64,000 nucleotides of DNA from contig CAWBTU010000006.1 in NCBI GenBank assembly GCA_963791805.1, forward strand, positions 434,001-498,000, read 5' to 3'. The stretch comes from JACMJL01 sp963791805. GTDB lineage: Bacteria; Bacillota; Clostridia; Clostridiales; Clostridiaceae. Below are positions 9,276-18,422 of the stretch, piece by piece. Every line of letters starts with the position of its first letter. The stretch's first letter is position 1. The notes below the pieces were generated by a model. That model saw nothing but the letters and a program-made list of their open reading frames with translations, did no database searches and was not told the origin of the DNA. Position numbers and translations under genes: made by a program.

Positions 9276-9773
9276 ATGAATAAACCATGTGAGCTCAATG
9301 AGTTTGTTCAACTCGCTGTAAATAAGTATTCACCAACAGTGGCTAAAATGACATTTTCATATCTGAAGAATATTGCAGATGCTGAGGATATAACCCAAGA
9401 AGTATTTTTAGCTCTTATGCAAAAGCAAATTGAATTTGAAAATGAGGAACACTTAAAGGCGTGGTTAATTCGAGTTGCAATAAACAAATGTAAAAATCAT
9501 CTTAAAAGTAGTTTGTTTAGAAGTAATAACCCAATATCTGAAGATATACCATATCTACCCCAAGAACAAAATGAACTTTTACTTACCGTATTATCTTTAA
9601 ATATAAAATATCGTCTTCCTATCCATCTTTACTATTATGAGGGATATTCGATAAATGAAATTGCAGAGATTTTGGAAGAACCAGCTGCAACTATTGGTAC
9701 ACGCTTAGCACGTGGCCGCAAAATATTAAAAAATATGATTGGAGGATTTGATGATGAGCAAAAAAATTTATAA
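9276..9773 (+). CDS. ECF-type RNA polymerase sigma factor
   Basis: The 165 residues hold sigma region 2 (about 15-75, with DAEDITQEVFLAL) and a region 4 helix-turn-helix (about 110-160, with GYSINEIAEILEEPAATIGTRLARGRKIL). Region 3 is lacking, as in extracytoplasmic-function sigma factors. It directs RNA polymerase to a small regulon and is normally held by a membrane anti-sigma factor. The start ATG at 9276 follows GAGGAAGGAG. Its last 20 bp overlap the next gene, whose ribosome-binding site lies inside it, so the two are translationally coupled. Confidence 0.88.
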   Translation: MNKPCELNEFVQLAVNKYSPTVAKMTFSYLKNIADAEDITQEVFLALMQKQIEFENEEHLKAWLIRVAINKCKNHLKSSLFRSNNPISEDIPYLPQEQNELLLTVLSLNIKYRLPIHLYYYEGYSINEIAEILEEPAATIGTRLARGRKILKNMIGGFDDEQKNL

Positions 9774-10539
9774 ATCAGCCATTGATAATATAAAATTTAG
9801 TGAGAATTTAAATGAAAAAATCCTGAATTATTTGGCTTATCATTCTTCTCTATCTCAAAAGGAGATAGCTTCAAAAAAAGTAAAAAACATAAAGGTATAC
9901 ACTGCATTTGCAGCCACCATGTGTGCATTGGCGTTAGCTATATGTATTCCCTTATTCAAAAGTAATTCTGATATTAGACTACCTAATTCTACTGGAAATG
10001 TATCAGCTAAATATATAAATAAAGCGCCTACTATTAACACAAAGGAAAACTTATCATGGCTGACAGAAGAAGAACTTTTTCACAAAAATAATACAGATAT
10101 TTTTATGGGAAAGATACAGGATATAAAGAATATTAAAATTAATTTTAACGGCTCAACTACATATCGAGCAATTGCTAAAATTAAAATTAGTAAGGTATAT
10201 AGGGGAAATGAAACAGTTGGTGAAACAGTATCATTATTAATACCTTGCTCTATTGGTACAAATGAGTTGGTGGAAGACACTGAGGGCATTTCCTCCATGA
10301 AGGTTGGTATGACTGGAATATTCATGCCTGTAAAGTATGATAAAACATCATGTTTCGAAGAAAACGGAGCAAAAATTTACTGGAAGGATATTTCTGAATA
10401 CGGACTTAGGGATGGTATGCGATACGCATTTCTTAATACACAAAAAGGACTAATATTTGAAAGACATGCTTATGAGTCTATCGCTTCTGCTACTTCATTG
10501 GAAGAAGTTGAGCAATATGTTATCAAAATGATAAAGTGA
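9754..10539 (+). CDS. Putative membrane anti-sigma factor
   Basis: The 261-residue product has a short cytoplasmic N-terminus (about 1-43), one membrane segment (VYTAFAATMCALALAICIPLF) and a roughly 190-residue external domain that I cannot assign. Position after an ECF sigma gene, overlap with it and this topology fit an anti-sigma factor; the domain itself does not prove it. I chose ATG 9754 because GGAGG at 9741-9745 is 8 bp away; ATG 9751 is an alternative. The external domain may sense envelope stress or a peptide. The nearby ABC transporter ATPase remnant suggests the regulon once included a resistance pump; that is inference. Confidence 0.65.
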   Translation: MSKKIYKSAIDNIKFSENLNEKILNYLAYHSSLSQKEIASKKVKNIKVYTAFAATMCALALAICIPLFKSNSDIRLPNSTGNVSAKYINKAPTINTKENLSWLTEEELFHKNNTDIFMGKIQDIKNIKINFNGSTTYRAIAKIKISKVYRGNETVGETVSLLIPCSIGTNELVEDTEGISSMKVGMTGIFMPVKYDKTSCFEENGAKIYWKDISEYGLRDGMRYAFLNTQKGLIFERHAYESIASATSLEEVEQYVIKMIK

Positions 10540-10699
10540 GCTAATCATCATAATTCATGTACATTAAGTTATATTATCCTATTCAAGAAAAAAGAATGCA
10601 GTTTGCTCCCACTTAGTCAATGGGACATTGATATATCAAACCATATCAATACATAGAAAAATTCATTAAAGGAAGCAGTTTTGAAAGCGAAGAAGAAGT

Positions 10700-10792
10700 G
10701 AAAATCCCAGAACAATAATTTTGTCCACTCATTTAATAGACGAAGTAAGTAAGGTTTTTGAAAATATTATTATAGTTAGTAGACATACATAA
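10700..10792 (+). pseudogene. C-terminal fragment of an ABC transporter ATPase
   Basis: One frame reads TIILSTHLIDEVSKVFENIIIV, matching the switch (H-loop) region after the Walker B site in BcrA/CcmA-type exporter ATPases. It ends at TAA 10790-10792. No Walker A, signature motif or start is present upstream, so only a relic survives. Confidence 0.5.
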
Positions 10793-10832
10793 AGTGAATG
10801 TTGTTTTTGCAAGTGGAAAATATAAAGAGATG

Positions 10833-10884
10833 AACGCTATGTATTAGTTGTAGCTACTAATGCATAGCGTTTTCTCATTTTTGT
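10833..10884. terminator. Long hairpin terminator, probably bidirectional
   Basis: AACGCTATG at 10833-10841 pairs with CATAGCGTT at 10863-10871. An inner pairing ATTAGT/ACTAAT extends the stem, and a T-rich tail (TTCTCATTTTT) follows. It separates the plus-strand sigma region from the minus-strand methyltransferase gene. Confidence 0.75.
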
Positions 10885-11008
10885 CATTAAATAATTGAAT
10901 ACTGGAAAAGTGTTTGTAACAATGATTTGATATGGCTTAAAATGAATAAAAATATTAAATTTCACCCACGTTAAGCCAGTAATAACCAAAATGAGGACCA
11001 CAAAGCAA

Positions 11009-11748
11009 TCATTTAGGTGTATATATCTTAAGCATATTTCCTGGATGGCCAGGTACTATTAATTCAATAGATTTCACTATTGTCATAGGTAATTTATTAT
11101 ATAAATATAAGGAGTGCCTTTTACCGAAAAAATTCTTATATAGAGAAAATTCATATACTTTTTTAAAACCTGCTTTTTTGCAAGTGCATCCATTTGTTTT
11201 GAATTAAACCCATTACATTCAGCATCTTCTGAACATTTAAAATGGTCTTTTGCATAGGTATCATACCATATGAAAAATCCGTTTGGATTTAGGTTTTGAT
11301 ATATATTATTTAAAGCATCGTCTAAAAGCTCCTTTGTATGAAGATGCATTAAAACGTCAAAGGCTGTGATTAAGTCAAATCTATCATCAAAATTAAAGGA
11401 GTTAACTATATCACCACTTTTATAGTTAATATTTTGTGAAATAGTTCTTGCAATTTTGATTCTATGTTCTGATAAATCTATACCCAATATATTATTTGAA
11501 TTACCAGTAAATTCAGAAAGTAATCTTGTTATAGTGCCGGAACCACAGCCAACATCTAACACTTTTATTGAAGTAATATCTATATTTTTATTTAACAAAA
11601 ACCTAAAAATTTTATAAATTACGCCTTCCATATTAATATAACCGTTAAAACCAATGGGGTTGATAATAGAATAAATATCTTTATCAAATTCTTGTTTTTT
11701 TTCACTACCATCATAGCGTTCTTTTACAACTTGTTTATATGATTTCAC
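11009..11748 (-). CDS. Class I SAM-dependent methyltransferase, frame broken at an A-run
   Basis: The Rossmann-fold methyltransferase core is clear: VLDVGCGSGTITRLL (motif I), GIDLSEHRI (motif II) and DLITAFDVLMHLH (motif IV). The substrate is unknown. The frame shifts after CNGFNSKQMDALAK at a run of six A (minus strand, about 11173-11178). With seven A it continues KKAGFKKVYEFSLYKNFF and on to LKIYTPK, ending at TGA 11009-11011. That gives 247 codons, whereas the frame as written stops early at 11083. The corrected C-terminus looks like real protein, so a homopolymer undercall is likely. The ATG at 11748 follows GAGGTG. The gene stands alone. Confidence 0.75.
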
Positions 11749-11900
11749 TTAATTCACCTCGTATTTTTATAGTATAGTATTTACAAATCACCATTCAATT
11801 TACCACCGTCCATACCAATATTAAAAAATTGAAAACTTGGTAAAAAGAACAAAAGGAATTAAACGAAAAATATTATAAGTAATAACCATAAAATAGTCAT

Positions 11901-12008
11901 ATTTCTTCTTAAAACAATAGTTATCTGAGCTATATATGAAGTATAATTAAAATGTACCATGTCCTTCATAAAAGCACTAGAATTGAATGTCTAGTGCTTT
12001 TTATTTTT
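11901..12008 (+). ncRNA. Short promoter-terminator unit, copy A (putative small RNA)
   Basis: Aligned without gaps, 11901-11970 and 34551-34620 share ATTTCTTCTTAAA, GTATAATTAA and other bases. In both, the TATAAT box (11942-11947) is followed about 20-25 bp later by a terminator hairpin, here AAAGCACTAGA/TCTAGTGCTTT (11971-12000) with a T-rich tail. The predicted transcript would be about 50 nt. A related arrangement sits opposite the small peptide gene at 12158-12238. It could be an antisense RNA of a type I toxin system; this is inference. Confidence 0.4.
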
Positions 12009-12129
12009 GATAAGCTATTTCGAGCATAACTATAAAAAATTCGCCAATGATACATATTTTGCCATAAAATAATATGCACTAATATGATATATGATTTATA
12101 ATATAAATAACCCAGTTCATTTTTCTAAA

Positions 12130-12154
12130 AGCGTCGGAGTGATTAACCGATGCT
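12130..12154. terminator. Hairpin shared by the peptide gene and the opposite strand
   Basis: AGCGTCGG at 12130-12137 pairs with CCGATGCT at 12147-12154 (one G-U) around the loop AGTGATTAA. T-rich tracts lie on both sides, so it can end transcripts from either strand. Stem and ATTA-containing loop match hairpins at 34622-34646 and 38796-38820. Confidence 0.55.
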
Positions 12155-12157
12155 TAT

Positions 12158-12238
12158 TTATTTCAGACAAAATAATGCTCCCAATAGCAGTAAAGTACCA
12201 ACATAAACAACCAGATCTATTCTACTAAAATACTTCAA
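12158..12238 (-). CDS. 26-residue hydrophobic peptide, type I toxin-like (copy 1)
   Basis: A TTG start at 12238, 8 bp after AAGGTG, opens a 27-codon frame. The product has a basic start (MKYFSR), a hydrophobic middle and an LK end. A gene of exactly the same length, with similar residues (M-K/R-YF..I.L through LxGxL..LK), a similar leader (GAATAAAAACA, then ACTTG, then GGTGATTTTT) and the same downstream hairpin, lies at 38825-38905. Such one-span peptides with overlapping antisense RNAs are typical of type I toxins acting at the membrane. No family name is claimed. Conservation of start, length and flanks is the evidence that it is translated. Confidence 0.5.
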   Translation of the reverse strand: MKYFSRIDLVVYVGTLLLLGALFCLK

Positions 12239-12422
12239 TAAAAATCACCTTAGCTAAATTTTGTTCAAGTTGATTGTTTTTATTCATAATTATTTTCTTA
12301 TTTATAATAATTGTAAACAACAAGATACTAAAAAATATTACAATTATTTGAATAGGTGTTGAAATAAAGAAAATTAAGATATATAATTAATTAATAGAAA
12401 AAATTTACAAAGGGGGATAATA

Positions 12423-13634
12423 ATGATTAAATTTAAAAAAAACATTAAGACCTGTTTAGTTCTGTTGCTTACTACTGTTCTATTACTGGGAGGCAATTTT
12501 GTTAAACCCAATTTAGCACATGCAGCTGGTACTACCTATTATGTTTCACCATCAGGCGTTAACGACTATAGTCATGGATGGAGTGCTAACAATCCTTTTC
12601 AAACAATAGCATATGGTGTTAGTAGAATGTCTCCAGGAGATACATTGCTCATAATGAATGGTACCTATAATGAGGAAGTTCAAATAGAAGATAAAAAGGG
12701 GACAGACAGTAGCTGGTATACAATTTCAAATTATAATAATGACACACCAACTTTAAATGGAAACAATACAACTGATTATGCATTTGGAGTTTCTAGATCA
12801 AGCCATTTAAAAATTACTGGGTTAAATATTTCCAATTATTTAGGAGCAGGTGTTTGGCTAAAAGGAGCCTGTGACAATGTTATTATGAGTAATCTTGATA
12901 TTAGCAATTTAAATCCTCCAAATGCCTCTGTAGGATCAGGTACTGAAGGGATTTTAGCAGGAGATTCCACTTATTGTACTGTTGACAATTGTAAAATACA
13001 TGGAATTGGAATGAATTACGCAGCTCAAAACCGTCAACGTGATCATGGAATATATTTAAATACTCACTGTGATCATTGGACTATAAGCAATAATATAATT
13101 AATAATGTTGCTGGTTCTGGAATTCAAAGTTTATCAGGAGACCCAAACGATCATAGGTCCCTTAGTAATTCATCCATTATATACAATTATATATGTGGAG
13201 CTTGTAATTGTGGTGGAATCCTACTTTATGATGAGGCTCAAAATAATTTAATTGCAAGTAATGTATTTTATAACAATGGTCCATGTGACTTAAAAATTTC
13301 TACTTATAATCATCCAACGTCTATTTCAACCAATAATAGAATTTCATATAATAAATTTGCATCCTGGAATAAAACATCACATTTGATGTTTGATTGCATG
13401 CCGTTAGTTGGAAATTTTTCTTTTGATTACAATACTTACTATCTGTCAGATAGCGATTTAAGTACTTTATGCTTGTATGATTGCAAAACAAGTGCTAGCG
13501 CTACATCATATTTACCTAATGGAACTTACAAGTTTCCATTTTGGAAAAACTATCAAGAACCTTATGGTACACAAAATCCTGACAGGTCAGCAGTAGTGGC
13601 AGATGCTCAATCAAAAATAGCCAACTATAAATAA
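12423..13634 (+). CDS. Secreted right-handed parallel beta-helix protein
   Basis: The 403 residues begin with a clear Sec signal peptide (basic KFKKN, hydrophobic core, AHA-A cleavage site near residue 34). The mature part starts TTYYVSPSG, followed by the WSANNPFQTI and GDTLLIMNGTYNEEV blocks common in beta-helix polysaccharide lyases. Repeats rich in N, S and G follow (SNLDISN, ISNNIINNV, SSIIYNYI, ASNVFYNN). It probably binds or cleaves a polysaccharide outside the cell; no catalytic set could be assigned. It is a single gene with a GGGGGA ribosome-binding site and its own terminator. Confidence 0.78.
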   Translation: MIKFKKNIKTCLVLLLTTVLLLGGNFVKPNLAHAAGTTYYVSPSGVNDYSHGWSANNPFQTIAYGVSRMSPGDTLLIMNGTYNEEVQIEDKKGTDSSWYTISNYNNDTPTLNGNNTTDYAFGVSRSSHLKITGLNISNYLGAGVWLKGACDNVIMSNLDISNLNPPNASVGSGTEGILAGDSTYCTVDNCKIHGIGMNYAAQNRQRDHGIYLNTHCDHWTISNNIINNVAGSGIQSLSGDPNDHRSLSNSSIIYNYICGACNCGGILLYDEAQNNLIASNVFYNNGPCDLKISTYNHPTSISTNNRISYNKFASWNKTSHLMFDCMPLVGNFSFDYNTYYLSDSDLSTLCLYDCKTSASATSYLPNGTYKFPFWKNYQEPYGTQNPDRSAVVADAQSKIANYK

Positions 13635-13692
13635 GAAAATAACAAAAACAATAGTGAATCAATATTTAATAGAATATTAGTCCGTTATTATT

Positions 13693-13726
13693 AAACGCCA
13701 CAGACGATAAGTTTTGTGGCGTTTTT
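13693..13726 (+). terminator. rho-independent terminator of the beta-helix gene
   Basis: AAACGCCACA at 13693-13702 pairs with TGTGGCGTTT at 13715-13724, followed by further T. Confidence 0.85.
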
Positions 13727-13916
13727 AGTTGTGACGGTTAATCTAAAACTCAAATAGAAATCAAAGCATTATAATCATTTCAGGGCTAGATATTGCACTA
13801 TCGAGACATTTTATAGTAAAAAAGATACAAGTACTAATTCTGGGGCTTTCAGCTATTGTATGGGAGAATAAATAGAAGTAAAATTAAGAAAATATAAAAT
13901 AAAGTGGGTGATTTCT

Positions 13917-15836
13917 ATGGACTTTAATACTGAAAGCTTTATAGAAGAAATTGATAACCAATATAGTAAACTTAATGTGGACGATATGGAAAAGTATCTT
14001 ATTAATACTATTTATCATGCTGGTGAAAAGTATGGGGAGGAAAGCGCAGGATATGCTGCACTTCTTAATGAGCTTGGTGGATTTTATAGAACAGTTAGCA
14101 AATATGAAAAGGCTGAGGAAATATTTCTTAAGGCAAAAGTGGTTATTGAAAGAGTAGCAGGAAAAGATAATTCAAATTATGCTACCACAATAAATAATCT
14201 GGCAGGAGTATATCGACTTACAGGCGACTATAAAAAGGCTGAGCAATTGTTTTTTAATGCTATAGAAATATATAAAAATATAAGCTTTGAAGGAAGTTTT
14301 GTTTATTCAAGTGCCTTAAACAATCTAGGGTTACTTTATATGGACATGAAAGAATACCAAAAGGCAGCAAATCTCTTTGAGGAAGCAAAAGAAATAGCAA
14401 AAAAAGAGAGTAACGATCCTGTAATCTATGCTACTGGCCTTGCAAATCTTGCAAATGCTTATATTTCAATTAAAAAGACTAAAGAAGCTGAAGAACTCCT
14501 TATAGAGGCTATAGAAGTATACAAAGAACATAATCAGAAGGGTAGCTCGCATTATGGCGCAGCAATTAATAGCTTGGGAATGTTATATTTTTCAATTAGA
14601 TACTATGCAAAGGCTGAAAAGCTTTTTCTAGAGGTACTAGAGCTTCGGGAAAAAGCCTATGGTCAAAATAATCATGAAGTAGCAAAGGTATTGGATAATT
14701 TGAGTGTTTTGTATGAGAACATAGGAAAGTATGAAATTGCAGAGAAATGTGCAAAGCAGTCATTGGTCATATATCTTAACCTTTTAGGTGAAGACCATCC
14801 TTTTTATAAAAAAAGTACAGAGACGTTAGAAAGGATACAGAATAAATTGGATAAGCAAAAAGCAAACAAATCCCAGATTGAAAAGACTGACTCGAACATG
14901 ATAAAAGGAATATCAGGAATGGAATTAGCCTTTATAAGTTTTGCACAATTTAGTGCAGCAGCCATATGTAGGAGATTTACGGAATATAGCGATAGGATTG
15001 CAGCAGGTCTTATAGGAGAAGGCTCTGAATGTTATGGTTTTGATGATGAATACTCCATGGATCATGATTTTGGACCTGCCTTTTGTATTTGGCTTACAAC
15101 AGATGATTATAATAAGATTGGTAATGATCTTCAGAATGAATATAAAAAAATCACCAAGAATCTTTTCGGTATGGAAATGGAATTTGAAAATAAACAAAGT
15201 GAGGAAAGAAGAGGAGTTTTTGATATAGGGTGTTTTTACAAAAAATACATTGGGCTTGACAGACCTCCGGTGACTCTTAAGGAATGGCGGTCTATACCTG
15301 AAATCAATTTATCCATTGTAACTAACGGCAGGGTTTTTATTGATAAGCTTGGAGAATTTAGTAAGTTTAGAAATGAACTGAAAGCCTTTTATCCTGAAGA
15401 CGTGCGCCTTAAAAAAGTTGCAGCTCGATGTGCTATAATGGCCCAAGCAGGTCAGTACAACTATCCAAGGTCAATAAGACGCTTAGAATATGTTGCAGCT
15501 AACCAAGCACTGGCTGAGTTCATAGATGCAGCTATATCTGCTGTGTTTTTATTAAACAAAGAGTACAAGCCTTATTATAAATGGATGCATAGGGCGCTAA
15601 AAGCACTTCCTATACTTGGAATTGAAATGTACAATAAATTTTTTGAATTGACTAAGGAAAATAATTTTGATAAAAAAATACTGCTTATTGAAGAAATATG
15701 CAATATGGTTGAAAAAGAAATCGTGAAACAAGGTATGAGTGAATCATCAAGCAGATTTCTTCTGGATCATGCAAATGAAATACAGAGAAATATAAAAGAT
15801 AATGAGCTAAGACTGATGCATGTTATGGCTGAATAA
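13917..15836 (+). CDS. TPR protein with C-terminal DUF4037 (nucleotidyltransferase-like) domain
   Basis: Of 639 residues, about 20-310 form six or seven tetratricopeptide repeats of the kinesin-light-chain type (recurring ALNNLGLLY and KAEELF units). Residues about 340-635 match DUF4037. They contain GLIGEGSECYGFDDEYSMDHDFGPAFCIW, whose G-S and D-x-D features recall a nucleotidyltransferase active site. The molecular role is unknown. I start at ATG 13917 behind GTGGGTGA, not the GTG at 13908. It is followed after 15 bp by a DUF4125 gene, so the two are an operon; the pairing suggests joint function, perhaps modification of a target captured by the TPRs. Confidence 0.8.
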   Translation: MDFNTESFIEEIDNQYSKLNVDDMEKYLINTIYHAGEKYGEESAGYAALLNELGGFYRTVSKYEKAEEIFLKAKVVIERVAGKDNSNYATTINNLAGVYRLTGDYKKAEQLFFNAIEIYKNISFEGSFVYSSALNNLGLLYMDMKEYQKAANLFEEAKEIAKKESNDPVIYATGLANLANAYISIKKTKEAEELLIEAIEVYKEHNQKGSSHYGAAINSLGMLYFSIRYYAKAEKLFLEVLELREKAYGQNNHEVAKVLDNLSVLYENIGKYEIAEKCAKQSLVIYLNLLGEDHPFYKKSTETLERIQNKLDKQKANKSQIEKTDSNMIKGISGMELAFISFAQFSAAAICRRFTEYSDRIAAGLIGEGSECYGFDDEYSMDHDFGPAFCIWLTTDDYNKIGNDLQNEYKKITKNLFGMEMEFENKQSEERRGVFDIGCFYKKYIGLDRPPVTLKEWRSIPEINLSIVTNGRVFIDKLGEFSKFRNELKAFYPEDVRLKKVAARCAIMAQAGQYNYPRSIRRLEYVAANQALAEFIDAAISAVFLLNKEYKPYYKWMHRALKALPILGIEMYNKFFELTKENNFDKKILLIEEICNMVEKEIVKQGMSESSSRFLLDHANEIQRNIKDNELRLMHVMAE

Positions 15837-15851
15837 GGAGGGAATAATACT

Positions 15852-16488
15852 ATGGAAGAATTAATCAAAGAAATATTTCTCATAGAGTGGGATATGTTCA
15901 GAAATGTTTCCAATGAGGGTGGGCAGGCTCTCTGCCAGCAGAATCTAAAGACCTTTGCTATTATGAGAATGAGTCAGTTCATGTGCTTTACAGAACCTAT
16001 GCTGAGAAGTTATCTTGAAGACCTTATAAATGCAAAAAGAAGGCAGAAATCTAATGACAGAAAAGTATGCCAGAATGATGAAATATACCTTTCCTGATGA
16101 ATACAAGCAGTTAGTGCACAGGCTACCCCCAGTATGTTATGAGGCTGAATTGTTAGCGGACCGCATTACAGCACTGATGGTAGAATGGGTAAAGGAGCTC
16201 AAAGAAAAATATCCGAGTGTTGTAGGGGCAGGACGTCCAATTGAAAGTAGTGGAGATTCAATCCATAACACATCAATTGAAACCTATAGTAGAGGAGAAC
16301 TTTTAACTTATGGAATTAATACCTTAAAACTGTGTTGGAAGTATTTTTCAGGCTGTGAGGCCCAAGGGATTAATCACTATGAGGGAGTTCTTAAAAATAT
16401 GGTGATACTCTATGGCTATGAATCCATTGAACAGGCTGAAGAGGATTTAAGAAGAAAATCAAACGGAATAAATTTTGACATGATTTAA
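15852..16488 (+). CDS. DUF4125 family protein, frame broken at an A-run
   Basis: The first 60 residues (MEELIKEIFLIEWDMF, then QFMCFTEPMLRSYLEDLINAK) read in one frame. The rest (EGRNLMTEKYARMMKYTFPDEY and onward to 16488) reads in another. The switch lies in a run of five A at about 16034-16038. Two more A (or one fewer) fuse both parts into one 212-213-codon frame, the normal size for this uncharacterised family. It follows the TPR-DUF4037 gene with a GGAGGG ribosome-binding site and ends at a strong terminator. Function unknown. Whether the break is real or a read error cannot be told here. Confidence 0.7.
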
Positions 16489-16495
16489 TATATAA

Positions 16496-16540
16496 AAATC
16501 ACAGCTTTAAAAATAAAGTTTTATAAGCTGTGATTTTTTT
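16496..16540 (+). terminator. rho-independent terminator after the DUF4037/DUF4125 pair
   Basis: AAATCACAGCTT at 16496-16507 pairs perfectly with AAGCTGTGATTT at 16525-16536, and the T-run continues to 16540. Confidence 0.9.
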
Positions 16541-16782
16541 GACTTTAATTCCAAAGCAAAAAAACGGAATCCGCACTTAGTCTATATATCTTTTTCATTC
16601 TTAACCGAGCAAGGCGTTTTGGAGTATATAAGTGTACATATGACTAATTGAAAATGACCAAGGCAAAGGTGGTTTCGTTTATTAAAAGTCAGTGGATAAA
16701 ATGGATTAAAACACATTAAGTGAGTTGACTTATGTGAATAAAATGATATAATCTGGGTATACTATAGCTGGAGGTGTTATTT

Positions 16783-18087
16783 ATGATAAGAGAAGCTATT
16801 ATAGATTTAATAAAATGGAAAGATGGAGATCATAGAAAGCCTTTAATAATTCGTGGAGCAAGGCAAGTAGGCAAAACATGGATTATGAAGGAGTTTGGAA
16901 AAACACATTATGAAAAGGTTGCATATATAAATTTTGACAATAACGAAGGAATGGAAAGCTTGTTTAGCGGCAATCTTGATATTATGCGTTTAATAACAGC
17001 ACTTCAAATTGAATCGGGGGTTACAATAGAAGCCAATAATACACTAATAATTTTTGATGAGGTGCAAGAGGTACCTAGAGCATTAACCTCATTAAAATAC
17101 TTTTGTGAGAATGCACCACAGTATCATATAGTTGCTGCAGGCTCATTGCTGGGTGTAGCACTCCACCCAGGAACGTCATTCCCTGTGGGCAAGGTTGATT
17201 TTATGGATTTGTATCCTCTTAGCTTTATAGAGTTTTTGAATGCAACCGGTAATGGTAGTTTGGCAACCCTTCTAGCAGCAAAGGATTTTGAACTTATTAC
17301 AAGTTTTAAAGGCAAATATATTGATCTGTTAAAGCAATATTATTATATTGGTGGAATGCCAGAGGCGGTTAGCAGCTTTATTGAAACACAGGATTATACA
17401 AAAGTACGTGAAGTGCAGAATCGTTTACTTATGGCATATGAGCAAGATTTTTCAAAGCATGCGCCAAATGAAGCTGTACCAAGAATACGTATGCTATGGA
17501 CATCAATCCCAGCACAGCTTGCAAAGGAAAATCGGAAGTTTGTATATGGACTCATCAGACAAGGAGCAAGAGCAAGAGAGTATGAACTTGCAATGCAATG
17601 GCTTCTTGACTGTGGGCTAATTTATAAAGTAGGTAGAATAACAAAGCCAGATATGCCACTTATGGCGTATCAAGATTTCAATGCATTTAAACTATTTGTT
17701 TTAGATGTAGGCTTGCTATCCGCTATGAGCGGACTCGATATAAAATCACTACTAGAGGGTAATAGAGTTTTCGAAGAATTTAAAGGAGCCTTAACTGAAC
17801 AATATGTATTGCAGCAGTTAATAACAAATAAGGACATAACACCTTTTTACTGGACTGCAGAAAAGTCAAATGGTGAAATTGATTTTGTTTTCCAAGGTGG
17901 AACGGATATTGTTCCACTAGAGGTAAAGGCGGCAGAAAACTTACAAGCTAAAAGCTTGAAAAGCTACTGCTTAAGGTACGAACCCAAATATGCAATTCGA
18001 ACGTCAATGTCGGATTATAGAAAAGAAGATTGGCTAATCAATCTTCCACTTTATGCGATTAATGGAATTTTGAATATTTTAGAATAG
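16783..18087 (+). CDS. AAA+ ATPase with DUF4143 domain
   Basis: The 434-residue protein has a Walker A (IIRGARQVGKTWIM) near residue 20, a Walker B (TLIIFDEVQ), and a sensor stretch (YHIVAAGSLLGV). The C-terminal DUF4143 domain ends in a restriction-endonuclease-like motif: E in NGEIDFVFQ, then PLEVKA. These proteins are common, often mobile, and of unclear function. The start ATG at 16783 follows GGAGGTG. The gene stands alone between a defence-like operon and the Wadjet genes, in line with an accessory region. Confidence 0.85.
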   Translation: MIREAIIDLIKWKDGDHRKPLIIRGARQVGKTWIMKEFGKTHYEKVAYINFDNNEGMESLFSGNLDIMRLITALQIESGVTIEANNTLIIFDEVQEVPRALTSLKYFCENAPQYHIVAAGSLLGVALHPGTSFPVGKVDFMDLYPLSFIEFLNATGNGSLATLLAAKDFELITSFKGKYIDLLKQYYYIGGMPEAVSSFIETQDYTKVREVQNRLLMAYEQDFSKHAPNEAVPRIRMLWTSIPAQLAKENRKFVYGLIRQGARAREYELAMQWLLDCGLIYKVGRITKPDMPLMAYQDFNAFKLFVLDVGLLSAMSGLDIKSLLEGNRVFEEFKGALTEQYVLQQLITNKDITPFYWTAEKSNGEIDFVFQGGTDIVPLEVKAAENLQAKSLKSYCLRYEPKYAIRTSMSDYRKEDWLINLPLYAINGILNILE

Positions 18088-18201
18088 TGCTAAAAGTTAA
18101 GAAAAATAGCGCTCAGGTTTTTCAGGTACTTCAAGTACCAAAGGTTGAGATTTTAGAAAATACTAAGAATGTAGATCAATAAATAAAAATTGAAAAGGGA
18201 G

Positions 18202-18238
18202 CTAAATCCAGTAGTTCAGTTTACTACTGGATTTAGTT
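18202..18238 (+). terminator. Hairpin after the AAA+/DUF4143 gene
   Basis: CTAAATCCAGTAGT at 18202-18215 pairs with ACTACTGGATTTAG at 18223-18236. Only a short T tract follows. It may be an IS-derived or regulatory hairpin and not an efficient terminator. Confidence 0.55.
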
Positions 18239-18302
18239 TATCAAAAATAATTTGAAATTCTATACGGAGAATTTTTGACGCTTACATTTAACTTTGAAAA
18301 TA

Positions 18303-18355
18303 TAACATTTTTAAAAGTTAATTATGGGTTTTTGTTGATTGATGAACATTAGTAG
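18303..18355 (+). repeat. Solo diverged right end of the IS4-type element
   Basis: Over about 50 bp this matches 1248-1300, the right end of the IS4-type element: TTTTTAAAAGT, AATTATG, TTTTGTT, ATTGATGAAC and TTAGT/CTAGT. No transposase or left end is nearby, so it is a relic. It lies just upstream of the Wadjet operon. Confidence 0.5.
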
Positions 18356-18422
18356 AAGCATATAGAAACACTTTACAACTTTATGGTAAAATATTATATA
18401 TGATGTTAATTTGAGGTGGAAT

